Positions 1-9,810 of a stretch of 64,000 nt of DNA are shown one piece after another. A program made the translations under genes and the position numbers. Location of the stretch: assembly GCA_033085395.1 (NCBI GenBank), contig JANQBS010000199.1:1-64000 (forward strand), in the 5' to 3' direction. The number at the start of each line of letters is the position of its first letter. The stretch's first letter is position 1. The notes under the pieces are model-generated. The model was not told where the DNA came from. It searched no databases and worked only from the letters and a program-made list of their open reading frames with translations. Source of the DNA: Xanthoparmelia taractica. Lineage: Eukaryota; Ascomycota; Lecanoromycetes; Lecanorales; Parmeliaceae.

Positions 1-77
1 TTATTATATTATAATACATTATTATTATATTATAATACATTATTATTATATTATAATACATTATTATTATATTATAA
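1..77. repeat. AT-only 21-bp tandem repeat
   Basis: A 21-bp unit (TATTATTATATTATAATACAT and close variants) is repeated nearly four times. It lies in the RIP-mutated interior of the copia remnant and has no coding potential. Confidence 0.9.
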
Positions 78-563
78 CGTATAAATAGACGTATAGTAAG
101 TATTTATTACTTTATTATTTAAACCTTACGAATTACTATAAATACTCTTCTTTAAAGTAGTATTAATTTATATATTAATATTCAAGATATAAGTATTAAA
201 ATTATAATAGTAATATAACTGTTAAATTTATATAGTTTTAATTTTATTCTAGATAGATATAATAATAAGAAACTATTAATATTAGATAATTATTTCGTTT
301 CAATTTTTAACTAATTTTTATTAAGAAAAGATCTCTTAGTTAATTAAGTTAGCGTTCTATAATAAAATAAACGAAATTTAATAAATCTAATAAAATACTC
401 TTAGCGAGTATATAAACTAGATTATAGTTATCTTTATAATCTTCTTTTCTTATACTCTTTAGACTCGTTTAATTAGATAGTTTCGCCAGTCTTAGCTAAT
501 CATTAAATAGTATTTCTACTTAGTTATCGCTTTCCGTTACACCGTAATTCAGTTTTTCCAATG
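1..563 (+). mobile_element. RIP-mutated copia LTR element, 3' end with LTR
   Basis: This AT-rich stretch contains one LTR of about 285 bp (roughly 274-563) on the plus strand, preceded by degraded element interior. The LTR aligns by eye with the minus-strand sense of the LTRs at 55106-55390 and 59972-60256. Shared blocks include the start (TATTAATATTAGATAATTAT against TGTTGATATTAGGTAATCAT), GCGTTCTAT, GCGAGTATATA and TATTTCTACTTAGTTAT. Most differences are C to T or G to A, as RIP produces. The rest of the element would lie before the window. It is therefore the same copia family in the opposite orientation to the complete copy near the other end. Confidence 0.75.
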
Positions 564-853
564 GACATCAAACCGGCGTTAGCGGCAAGTACAACGGGAA
601 GTTACGTGCCATGTGGGTTTGAGCCGAAGGTGTTGAACTCGGGTCCGCATTGCGTTCTTGGGGCCGAGACTACGGTGATCTGGAGACTAGCACAACTGGC
701 TCTTAGTGCTGCAGAGGGAATCTTTAGATTTCGTCCCACGTTCCATTAATTGTCCAGCCCTGCCTACTATCGTTTGTCTTCACGAATGCACAGCTGTGAG
801 TCCACTGTGAGTTGCTAAGTATACACACAGCTCCAGACGCTGCTCTTTTCAGA

Positions 854-1530
854 ATGCTCGACGCTCTCCTATTAAATGTCGCCTTTATCCCTACCTTAGG
901 TCTTCTTCTTTTCGCTATCTGGTCTCTCTATTTTTACATCCTCCTTCAAAATATCCCCGGGCCCTTTCTCGCCGCCTTCTCGAATCTTCCTCGCGTATTA
1001 TGGATTTTGACCAACCGAGCGCATGACATACATATCGATTTGCATCTGAAGTACGGAAAATTAGTACGCTTTGGACCAAACATGATCTCGGTTGGTGATC
1101 CGGCCGGGATCTCAAATCTGTATAGCTTCACTGGAAAGTTCCCGAAGGTTAGAATCACGCCAGTTTAATATCAGAGCAGATAACGCTAACTATTATCCTC
1201 AGTCTAACTTCTATCATGTTCTCCTATTCTACACCAATGGCAAACCAGTTCCCACTATCTTCGCAACACAAGACGAAAATCTTCAACGAATGCTTAGGAA
1301 ACCGATTGCAGGCATATATACGATGAGCAACCTTATATCCTTTGAGCCCTACGTCGATACAACTATCTTTTATTTCTTTAATCAAATAGATAAGCTCTTT
1401 GTTCAGACTGGAGACATATGTGACTTAGGCACCTGGTTGCAGATGTTTGCATTTGACGTCATGGGAGAGCTTACCTTCTCGAAACGCCTAGGCTTCCTAG
1501 AGCGAGCCGAAGACGTCGATGGAATTGTTC
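854..1530 (+). pseudogene. Truncated cytochrome P450, N-terminal part only
   Basis: Exon 1 (854-1147) begins with a hydrophobic membrane anchor, followed by the proline-rich hinge (IPGPFLAAFSNLPR) and the DLHLKYGKLVRFGPN strand typical of pisatin-demethylase-like fungal P450s. A 55-nt intron (1148-1202, CTAAC branch, CTCAG acceptor) joins FPK in phase to SNFYHVLLFYTNGKPVPTIF. Exon 2 then runs through the B-C helix region to GFLERAEDVDGIV. Homology stops at about 1530, where a methyltransferase remnant begins on the other strand. About 200 residues are left. The I helix, ExxR and the heme-cysteine loop are missing, so it cannot bind heme. An in-frame ATG at 812 is an alternative start. Confidence 0.8.
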
Positions 1531-1535
1531 ATGGC

Positions 1536-2427
1536 CCTCCTCTTTTGACGGGTCAGAGATAATGCCGGAGTTATAGACCATACTTTGGCCGAGGAACCGG
1601 GCGTAGAAATCGTCCCCCCTATCGTAGTGATCCCGAACTTGATCCTCATCTAAATTGTTCAAGCGTTAGCGAGTACATTGGGCTGGAAAATAGAAAAACA
1701 TGTTGGAGCCAATCGACAGGCGGAATGAACACAGAGAACTGGGAGAACATACCTTGTAAACGGCTATGCAGGAGGAGCTCAGGGAAGAAATACAGCAGCA
1801 GGAAGCGGAAGTTGCCCATCGTGAATGCTAAGCTCGCTAATCATGGCAATACTTGAGGACTTCAAGCGCATCTCGATTGAAATCAACTTCGCCATTGAAA
1901 TAAATCTCCGAGAACGTCTCCATTGGGATCTTTTCATGACCTCTGTACTTTTCCTAGAGTTTTCATTTTTGAAGGTCAAGTAGTATTCCACGGGACGCCC
2001 CGGATACTTTGCTTTGTCATTGGTGCGAGGACTGAAGGTTGAGACGAAGGTCCAATACGCAATAGTTATGGGGAGCGATGTGAAGAGAGCCAAGAAGAGA
2101 GCCATCCATAGGCCGTCTCCGAGCTTCCATGATATAGCTATTGGTATGAGGATAAGGAGGAGGAAAAGGGGGAAATTCGAGAAGCTTTCTCCCCCCGGGC
2201 CATCTACCGGGAGGGGGCCATTTTAAATGCGGGAGACTGAGATTTAAGGTCCTTATTAACCGATGCCAGATCATAAAGCACTGAGGACGTTCTTCAATGG
2301 ATAGAGCGAGCTCACTCACCGAGGTAATATTGACACCACAGTTCCGGCCTGTTTCAAGCTTCGGCTTCTCTGGTGGAGGTGTTGGCTTCCATTCCATTTC
2401 CTCTAAGTGACTCGTGGTCTCTGCCAT
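1536..2427 (-). pseudogene. Decayed sphingolipid C9-methyltransferase, 5' part
   Basis: Intact enzymes of this family add the C9 methyl to the sphingoid base of fungal glucosylceramides, using S-adenosylmethionine. Exon 1 (2427-2320) encodes the variable N-terminus. A GTGAGT..CTCAG intron (2237-2319) leads to PLPVDGPGGESFSNFP, a TM helix, AKYPGRPVEYYLTFKNE, KIPMETFSEIYFNGEVDF and, after an intron at about 1651-1752, DEDQVRDHYDRGDDFY of the cyclopropane-synthase-type fold. The frame breaks at about 2226, 1950 and 1838; each break fits a single missing base. Homology ends at about 1536 after GIISDPSKE, so the SAM-binding core is lost. It lies tail-to-tail with the P450 fragment. Confidence 0.8.
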
Positions 2428-2529
2428 TGTATTTGAAGATTGCTGTTTGTCCAGGTGATTTATGTTGTAGCAATACCACTTGGCCTTGTCCGAGAATTGT
2501 CCAATTGAATGTCGGACAGAAATAGGGCG

Positions 2530-3195
2530 TCGAGGCTGTAAATGAATGGTGGACCCAACGTGCGGGGAACCATCACAGCTCACCATCTCTGGGACACCAT
2601 TGAAGATGCCGAAAGGGATGTTTTCAACTTTTGTAAGCCGGTCATGAAGACTCCGGACGGCTGTCTTTGGAAGCGACTCCGCTCCCCATCCGATACAATC
2701 AAAGGCAGAGAAGGAACGTGCCGCAGCAGGCTATTTCATACAACCGTACGTTATCCTTTCTATTTTACTACAATATGTTCTTGGCCCTCTGCTCACCCTT
2801 CTCTTGCACTTACTCTTCTTTTTGGATCAAACAGGCAGCTGATGGCGTGTGATGAAATGAAAAGACGCTTTAAACCCTAACATCACCTCCACAGATGGTG
2901 CACATCTCTCGTCATTGGTGCTTTCGAACGCGCAATGCGCCTGGGCTGGATCAGCAAGGATGTTTTGCGGGAGGCGATCGAGGGTTTCCTTTCACACTAT
3001 GGTCGGACGTTCTACAAAATCACTCAGCCGGAATAAGAAGCGAGGTCCAAGCATAGTATTCGACTTGAGCGAAAACGTGAAAGGATATTTTAATCAATCA
3101 AGTCCTTGGATGGGACTATAGAGGTCGTGCCGTTTCGCCGAGACGAGGAGGTAATGAGTTTGACTTGGTTAAATGAACCAGGACCTTTGAACTAA
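2530..3195 (+). pseudogene. URA4: Decayed dihydroorotase (pyrimidine biosynthesis), C-terminal half
   Basis: Dihydroorotase closes the dihydroorotate ring in pyrimidine synthesis. Family motifs occur in order: GTITAHHL, FCKPVMKTPDG, GYFIQP, then an intron with a GTACGT donor (about 2745-2894, CACAG acceptor) spliced to WCTSLVIGAFERAMRLGWIS, then EGFLSHYGRTFYKI. Downstream the frame is lost (stop after TQPE at about 3035), but EVVPFRRDEEVMSLTW of the conserved C-terminus is readable in another frame at 3120-3170. The N-terminal HxH metal site and the carboxylated-lysine region are absent or unreadable upstream of 2530. It is non-functional, and a working copy must exist elsewhere if the fungus is prototrophic. 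Confidence 0.78.
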
Positions 3196-4735
3196 AAAAT
3201 CTTGTATTTTGGAATTATACAGTAGGGAATTCGCAGGCTTTAGCTACCTTTCTTCGCTGTTATTCTCGCTTGTGTGTTGATTCGGTCTTTGTGCCGGGAA
3301 AAGCATCTCTTTGTAACATTGGAGCCTTGATTGTGGCCTGAGCTATGGTCGACAATTTCCTAAAGAGAATATGACTTGTCCGCCAGCGAGGCATTCATCT
3401 GTGGTGCTAAAGCGCTCAACCTTACAATCTCCGAGATAATAATACAGTATTCGAGGAGTTTAATCTCCAGGTCATACATGAGAGTTCACCCAATTTCATG
3501 ATGACCGAGCGGCCGATGCAATCAGTGATGACCTCTCCGATCCATCTTTATACTCAATCAACATACAGGCCCGCTATCGCCGCGGAGACATCTTTAGCAA
3601 TCAGTGTATACCAACCCAATCAAACCACATCGAGAATTTGTCAACTACTCCCAGACCGGCTGCCTGCGCCCCTTGCCGCTGATCTCCGTGGACTTTATAC
3701 GCTTTCGGCCTCCTAAGCCGTTGATGACTCCACGAGTTCCACCAATGCAATCACGTTATTACTACTCTTGCCTTTGTCTCACTCAGAGTGGGCCTCGGAG
3801 AATCTAATCCAAAGAATGGCCAAAGGCTTCGCTCCTCTAAATCCCGTTAGAATGAAGCCGCCAATAAGTCGTCAGGGACAGGTATATGACGTCTACAAGA
3901 GCCATCTTTGTTGCAAACGCTATGGCCTGGTTTGAGAGGCGGGGAAGTGCCATGTGCCTACACAAATACGGTCCAGGGTATCGTCTATTAATAATTTTTG
4001 ACAAAAGGCAGTTGAACGTATCAAGTTCACAGATCTCCGGGCGGAGTGACGGTAGAAATAGAGCGTGGCAGGCGAATTCCCGGGAACAGTCGCAGTTGTA
4101 GCTTTACGACTCCACCAAAAAAAAAAGAACTTACCGAAGATTTTATCTGATATTAAACCATGTGATGACCACAAAGACATTGAACTTCAAGTTCATATTA
4201 TCGAAGAATTAGGCGCTTAAGAGGACCGCTTTTCCATATAGCGTGTTAGGTAGTCAATGGGACGGACTCAAACGTGGCGCAGCTTCTCAGAAATCGACAA
4301 CATAAGACATCGGTCAAGTCTGGCACAGCACTTCGTCATGCAGCTTTTACTCGCTCGCACCCACTTACAGGTCCGAATAGTCAGATGGCAGGGCAAACCA
4401 AAACCATCCCAATAAAAAGAGCCTGCACCCACACCAGAGTGTCAATTCGTCAACTGGTATTTCCAGGAAGGTCTGGTCAGAGTGAAAAGTGCCCTTTTTT
4501 CCACCGTCCAACTCTGACGCATAGGTTTGTTTCTCATCTGGCTGTTCAAGTCTGACACGATGAATTGCGTTTCCATCTGGGCGGCGGGCGGTAAGGCGAA
4601 ACCGCAGCTCTACACAGCATCGAGTAGGGTTTCTCTCGAGACTTTTCCCCCTCTCTTCTCTTCTTTTCTGTAGATTCGAGCTCAGCTTTCCCTGTGACCA
4701 ACCAACACTTATTCGTGTATCCCTTCAAGACCAAT
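3196..4735. other. Intergenic, no recognisable gene
   Basis: Open frames of up to 93 codons occur on both strands but overlap one another and match no family I know. Given the decayed neighbours, this may be older gene debris. A pyrimidine-rich stretch at 4640-4680 probably belongs to the promoter of the next gene. Confidence 0.5.
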
Positions 4736-5879
4736 ATGGCATCAGAAGTACATAGTGTCAGCTTCTTGTCGCATTTAGCTACTCTCGAGTTTGTGAAGAG
4801 TGCTCGTCCCTTCATCATTATCCCCCGAGATGCTAGTGGAAAACCAGGCCCGCAGTACCCACCGGGGCATCCCCTTCATGTCGTATCGGCCATTCACATA
4901 TGCCGAGCAATAATGAACACCCCCAGGGGCCGAGAATCTTTCAAGATCATCGCCGTGAGGTACAGCGTAGTCCATCCGAACAGCTGGTTCTTGCAAGGTC
5001 CGAGTCCTATGACCATGGACCAAGTCGCCAATGGCTTCATCGACATGATCCTCGCTGAGTTTCCTACAGAGATTGTGGACTACGCCTTGAAAAGCCCGGA
5101 TAGTAGGGGATTCCATACTCGACGCCCATGGGACGGGAATTTCAAAACCGCTCATCAGACCATCTCAATCAGTGGAATGGCGAGTGGACCATTCTTTGAG
5201 TCTGATGACAAAGGTTACCGCGCAAGAGCTGACTGTCCATCAGTTGGCCGATCGTATGGCGGCCGCATACGAAAAAGCTGTCGACGAAGATAGCATACAT
5301 CGATTCCGAGCCTTCCTGTTTATGACCGCCGACACTTTACTACACGAGATGGCGCATGTTTTTATCACGTACCTTAGCAAAGGCCAAAGCTTGACTCCAC
5401 GCCAAGTCAATACTCTGCCTGCGACCGAGGAGGAGACCGAAGGCGAGGCTGGCCGCGCTCTGGAAGTACTGATGTTCGGCGGCACCATAAACTATTTCCA
5501 CGAGCCTATCACCGGGACTCCGGACGACCAGGTACGTTTCAAATACTTGCCCTAGTCAAAGGCTAGGAACTTAGCATAGATGCTAATGTACATTCGAGTG
5601 TGGCACGGCATACGTGAAGAAGGCGAGTGGTGGCTACTATCGAATTCTGCGGAAAACAATCGACGACACCGTTAGCTTCGGTGAGTATCCGCCCAGATGA
5701 CCTTTTCTCGCGCGCCCTGTCCTCCTACTAATGCTTCTTCAACAGAATTCAAGTTCCCCTTTGAGCATGAAAAATCTGCAGAGTGTAAGAAATTAAGATT
5801 ATTGGGCGAAGAACTTGAACCGGACATCCGCACGGACCCATTGGAGAGGAGTGAACTGGCATACTTGCTCAAATCTTAA
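4736..5879 (+). CDS. Putative HExxH zinc metallopeptidase-like protein, 318 aa
   Basis: Model: exons 4736-5171, 5227-5531, 5599-5680 and 5746-5879. The last two introns have strong signals (GTACGT..GCTAAT..GAG; GTGAGT..CTACTAAT..ACAG). The first (5172-5226, GTGGAA donor, CTGAT branch) is needed to change frame and is less certain. Residues 185-189 read HEMAH, with the flanking TLLHEMAHVFITYL helix usual for zinc-dependent gluzincins. A glutamate-containing helix follows (EGEAGRALEVLMFGGTINYF) and could supply the third ligand. There is no signal peptide, so it is probably intracellular. I cannot name the family or a substrate. It sits between pseudogenes and a repeat-bearing intergenic region, but is itself open throughout. 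Confidence 0.72.
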
Positions 5880-6972
5880 GCGGGGCTGGAGGAGCGCGAT
5901 CTGTTCGGGTATTTTGTCAAACAGCATGCGCGGAGTGATTTTTCTAGATCCTTTCTTCGATGACATGCACGAAGTCCTTTCTTTAGATATCTTGTCAGAT
6001 AGCATGCACAGAGTCTCTTTTTCTTAGCTTTTTAATTCAATAGCATGCCAACCTTCGAGCAAGGATAATAGATAACTATGTCTCGCCCCGCATTTGAAAA
6101 TGATGCAGACATTAGTGCCTTAAGGCGACCAGGCATAGGTCCTCTGAAGGCGAGATAGACTCTGATGTAGTAGATAGTCTGCGCGAAGTGATTGCCTTTG
6201 GTGGATGGTTCGTCCATTCAAGTGACTCTTTGCTCCCCACTTGGAAATGGCTTTCAGTGACGGATGTATTTGAATAGGGTTGTGAAGCGTAGTCCAACCA
6301 AGTGGTGATCGTACGGCAGTCATTGGATGATGATTGTGAAAGCGTCAAATGGTTGGCATCAACTGGGTAGAGAACAACCTCTTGTGCTTTGGGAAGAAGC
6401 CTATTCCAAACGCAAAGCAGGGTGAGATATATACTTCCGCGAGCGAGCGTATCGAACCAGTCAAAACGCCAATGCTAGAAGCTGAGGGACCGCAGACTGA
6501 TGAAGTCAGAGGGCATGACTTAGAGCAAAGGTTAACCCAATGACGATTGATCTCCCTTCGGAAAAAGGGCTGCACCCCAAGAGGCAGCTTCGGATTCGAC
6601 TCAGCTCAGTTACAATCTCCGCGATGTGTGGAGCAGTGTGATCCGTTCCCCGCTAAAATCGAACGTGTGGGATGCTGAAAGGGTGTACAATGACGGGCAT
6701 GGATACAGACTGGTATCGACTTTCATTCAACGTATGTTGTATTTGATAAGCTTGATCACAACTAGAGTCTCGAGTTCAGTGTGACTTGGGCTAAGAGAGG
6801 GTAAATGTTGTGTGGTTGTGTGGTTGTGTGGTTGTGTGGTTGTACATTTTCCATCGCTTGTCCTACGTGCCAAGCCTTGAATCCGCGACGTCGCGGCGCG
6901 AAGATTTGCGGACACTTCGTTGGGAGCTATCAGGAGAGTTTGTAACTTCAAGCTCTCAATCTAGCGAGCAGA
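5880..6972. other. Intergenic with two simple-repeat tracts
   Basis: Apart from the imperfect 39-bp repeats at 5912-6049 and an 8-bp microsatellite (GGTTGTGT) at about 6807-6843, I see no gene. Short ORFs on both strands at 6100-6580 overlap each other. The part next to 6973 should hold the promoter of the p24 gene. Confidence 0.5.
5912..6049. repeat. Imperfect 39-bp tandem repeat, about 3.5 copies
   Basis: Units start at about 5912, 5952, 5990 and 6029. Each holds a TTGTCA/TTCGAT block, an (A/T)(A/G)CATGC core, then (A/G)GAGT and a run of T followed by TAGAT/TAGCT. The array begins 33 bp after the stop codon of the HExxH gene, so it probably lies in its 3' UTR. Confidence 0.7.
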
Positions 6973-7866
6973 ATGCGGGCATACCTTGCGTTGAATTGCC
7001 TTTTGGCCTGCTTCATCTCCTACGCCTCTGCCACAGCTCTGACCTACAAGCTTGTCGCCAATGAAAAGGCCTGCTTCTTTACAAATGTTGAACAACAAGG
7101 GGCAAAGATTGCATTTTACTTCGCCGTAAGTCGCTGTACCCTTGCTCGCAGAACAGGTGCTATGTCTTGGTGCCCGTGGAGCTGAAAGTATCACATTGCC
7201 GTAGGTCCAATCTGGCGGCTCCTTCGATGTCGACTATACCGTTACGGCCCCCGATGGGAAAATTATCATGGAGAACTCAAAGGAGCGGCAGTTGGACTCT
7301 GTCTTCACCGCCAAGACAACCGGAGAATACAGCTTCTGCTTCAATAATGAGATGAGTACGTTCGCTGAGAAGATGGTGGACTTCGAAATTGCTGTACGTG
7401 GCTCTTGTCCCGATGCTGGACGCATGCTTTTGGCGTTATGGCACTCCCAGATTCTTCTGCGATGTCTCCCCATAGGAAACATGTGTGACCGCACGCTGAC
7501 CCTGATCCACCTTTGCAGGTTGAAAATGAGTCTCCCTCCGCCCTCCTGCCCTCCAAAAAGGGTACCCCTCCTGAACAAACCTCCGCTCTCGAGGAGTCCA
7601 TCATGAAAGTCTCGCGCGACCTCTCCACCATCAACCGCAACCAGAAATACTTCCGAACCCGTGAGAATCGGAACTTCAGCACCGTTAAAAGCACAGAGAG
7701 CAGGATATTCAATTTCAGCGTGGTGGAGAGCGGATTAATGGTTTGCATGGCTGGGCTACAGGTTTTCATTGTGAGGTTCTTCTTTCAGGGAGCCAGAAAA
7801 GGTAAGTTGGAAGATGCCGATGTACGTGAGGATCAGGGCGCTAACGAATATGTAGGCTATGTATGA
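6973..7866 (+). CDS. p24/EMP24-GOLD family cargo receptor (Erp3-like), 211 aa
   Basis: Exons 6973-7125, 7205-7393, 7519-7801 and 7856-7866; all introns have GTAAGT/GTACGT-type donors and AG acceptors, and all joins keep frame. The product has a signal peptide (about residues 1-21), a GOLD domain (LTYKLVANEKACFFTNVEQ, then FDVDYTVTAPDGK and GEYSFCFNNEMS, with the cysteine pair of the family), a coiled-coil linker, and one C-terminal TM helix ending in RFFFQGARKGYV. p24 proteins form hetero-oligomers that load cargo into COPII and COPI vesicles between ER and Golgi. It resembles the p24-gamma (Erp3) branch more than Emp24 or Erv25. The last exon codes for only the final four residues. It is convergent with the secreted protein gene that follows. 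Confidence 0.9.
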
Positions 7867-8110
7867 ATATTGTATAGGAAAAGGTAGCAATAGCACCACA
7901 GAGCAAAGATTCTGCACAGTTCCCTCCATGGGGGTATCATTTGCCAGGCTTTCATAGATATATGTGCCGTAAACATGTCATATAAAGGTACCTTCAATTG
8001 GTGGAACTCCTCTTCACTGGTACCTCGGCCATCCCGACCCCTAGCTTTCTCCTCTATAAAGATATAGTTTTCAGCCGATCTGCAGAGCGAAGCTCATCAA
8101 AAGACTCGAT

Positions 8111-8776
8111 CTAACGCGTGGGTATTCCCCTCGTGGGGACCCAAGCCTGAGCCTGAGGATTCAGGCAAGATGCTACCTCTGCCGGAGCCCCGATAGCTGC
8201 TGGATCTGTAAGTGGTCCAATTACACATCGATAGAGGCTGACCCAAATAGCGTTACCCACTGTCGGGTCGACGAAATTTGCAGTATACGTGCCCGTATAG
8301 CCACGCTTAGTGAGTCTTAGCATTTCTAGTGCGAAAGATGTTACGAAATCCCAAGGTATGGTCGTTCCTTCTGTTGCAGTCATGATGAGCCTGATCGCTC
8401 CGAACGTAATCCTAATCCCGATGCGTGGAGTATTTCCGGCCCACGGTCCGTCAGAATTGATGGCGATGCTCGTGTAGAATGTTTCGAGGATTTCCGCTGC
8501 TGCTTGAACGGGTATAAGGAGCTCTCCGGGCTCGAAGTAGACTAATGATAAGTCTGGACCATTACCACGCTTTTCGAGTAAGCCAACCTGGCTATCTGAT
8601 ATTCGAAAAGAATGCTCGTGGTCATTGGTGATTGGTGATCTAGCGGAGTTCTTATGGTTATTCTGGGTTGATGCTCCAAAGGATTCTGAAAACAGGATAC
8701 TCGCCGCCACGCACGCGACATCGAACCACCAATGTACTGAGATGGCCAACACAAAGGCAGTCCTGAAGAAATGCAT
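8111..8776 (-). CDS. Secreted fungal protein with Kex2 site, 221 aa, unknown function
   Basis: A single open frame with an N-terminal signal peptide (MHFFRTAFVLAISVHWWFDV, cleavage about residue 25). A pro-region of about 45 residues ends at LEKR (about residues 67-70), a typical Kex2 processing site. The mature part (about 150 residues) contains EILETFYTSIA, RITFGAIRLIMTA, IPWDFVTSFALEMLRLTKRG and TGTYTANF. This layout matches a family of uncharacterised secreted proteins common in plant-associated and other Dothideomycetes, with no known fold or activity that I can name. Only two cysteines remain in the mature part, so it is not a typical cysteine-rich effector. No intron is needed. Confidence 0.75.
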   Translation of the reverse strand: MHFFRTAFVLAISVHWWFDVACVAASILFSESFGASTQNNHKNSARSPITNDHEHSFRISDSQVGLLEKRGNGPDLSLVYFEPGELLIPVQAAAEILETFYTSIAINSDGPWAGNTPRIGIRITFGAIRLIMTATEGTTIPWDFVTSFALEMLRLTKRGYTGTYTANFVDPTVGNAIWVSLYRCVIGPLTDPAAIGAPAEVASCLNPQAQAWVPTRGIPTR

Positions 8777-9810
8777 TGTACAGGCTGGCAGTGGTTGTCG
8801 TCATTCTTTGGTCTTGCAAGTCGCTATTTCTGCCCGGGAATAGTCAAATGATGGACCGGGATGAGCTTCATGGAGTCTCTTCGCGAGATCTCAGCTTACG
8901 GATTATTCAATGTAGCTCGCCGATATGCGGCGTTGCTGGGGTAGGGACGCCTGACCCGTCGCTAATTCGGGAGTCTTCGCATTTTAGCGACCATACCTCA
9001 TCCAGTCAATATTGAAAGGATCTTCACCCCCACAAGATCGAGGTGGCAACCGTTTGATCTTCACCGGGTTTGTTCGGGATCTCCCGCGCTGCTCTTCCTG
9101 ATTCTTGTCGATATGTCACTTTGTCATACCCCAAGTCGCTATTCAAGTAGGTATCATACCATTTGCTGAAGGCTCACCGATTGTTGCTCTATAGCCCTAC
9201 AGCATGAAGGAGAAGAGAAATAACGTGAAATCATTTTCCTCAAAATCTTAAACCAACTATAATATTCTCTAGAGGGATTCAGTAGTGTGACTTGCAGCAC
9301 CAAACCCTTGGAGTCACTTCCCTGGCCTCGAACAATGACTGGATCGAAGGAACGTGCTTCACAATCAACCGACACGTTCATCACTCTTGAATGGCGAGGG
9401 ATTATGGCTACAAGCGCGGTTAACGTAGGGTGCATAGATGATAACTACTAGGGACATTCATCCTCATCAATCAAATTCACGCAGATGCGCTGAGGTCTTG
9501 TGGTAATGCGCATGGGATCTAAGCTTGTTTGAGTGATACAGGTCGTCATTTTCCGGCCGCTAAGGACATGCAACAAAGGCTCCTCATCGGACCTTTCGTG
9601 CATTATATTGCATTTATTCTGTTGTATATTGCACATTTTGTTCCATATACTCATTAAAACGAGCATATGTGCGTCATTCCTCTGTTCTTCGCATCCTTCA
9701 CCATTTCCTTCAACACCTTCCTAGACGATCCTGCCTCAGCATGTCTTTGTGAATGCACTGTATTCCAGGTACTGACCTGCTAGTACATCAGCAGTCAGCC
9801 GGGAAGTCAA
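8777..9810. other. Intergenic, possible broken ORF on minus strand
   Basis: Minus-strand reading frames 9666-9448 and 9435-9154 are in the same frame and separated only by two adjacent stop codons and a few codons. The translation looks partly protein-like but matches nothing I know. The region should otherwise hold the promoters of both flanking genes. Confidence 0.35.

Noticed and set aside
561..749. 62-codon ORF at the edge of the copia LTR
   Set aside because: Its start lies at the LTR end and the product matches nothing; chance ORF.
9154..9666. Two same-frame minus ORFs as a small gene
   Set aside because: Two adjacent stop codons separate them, no intron spans the stops convincingly, and no family is recognisable.
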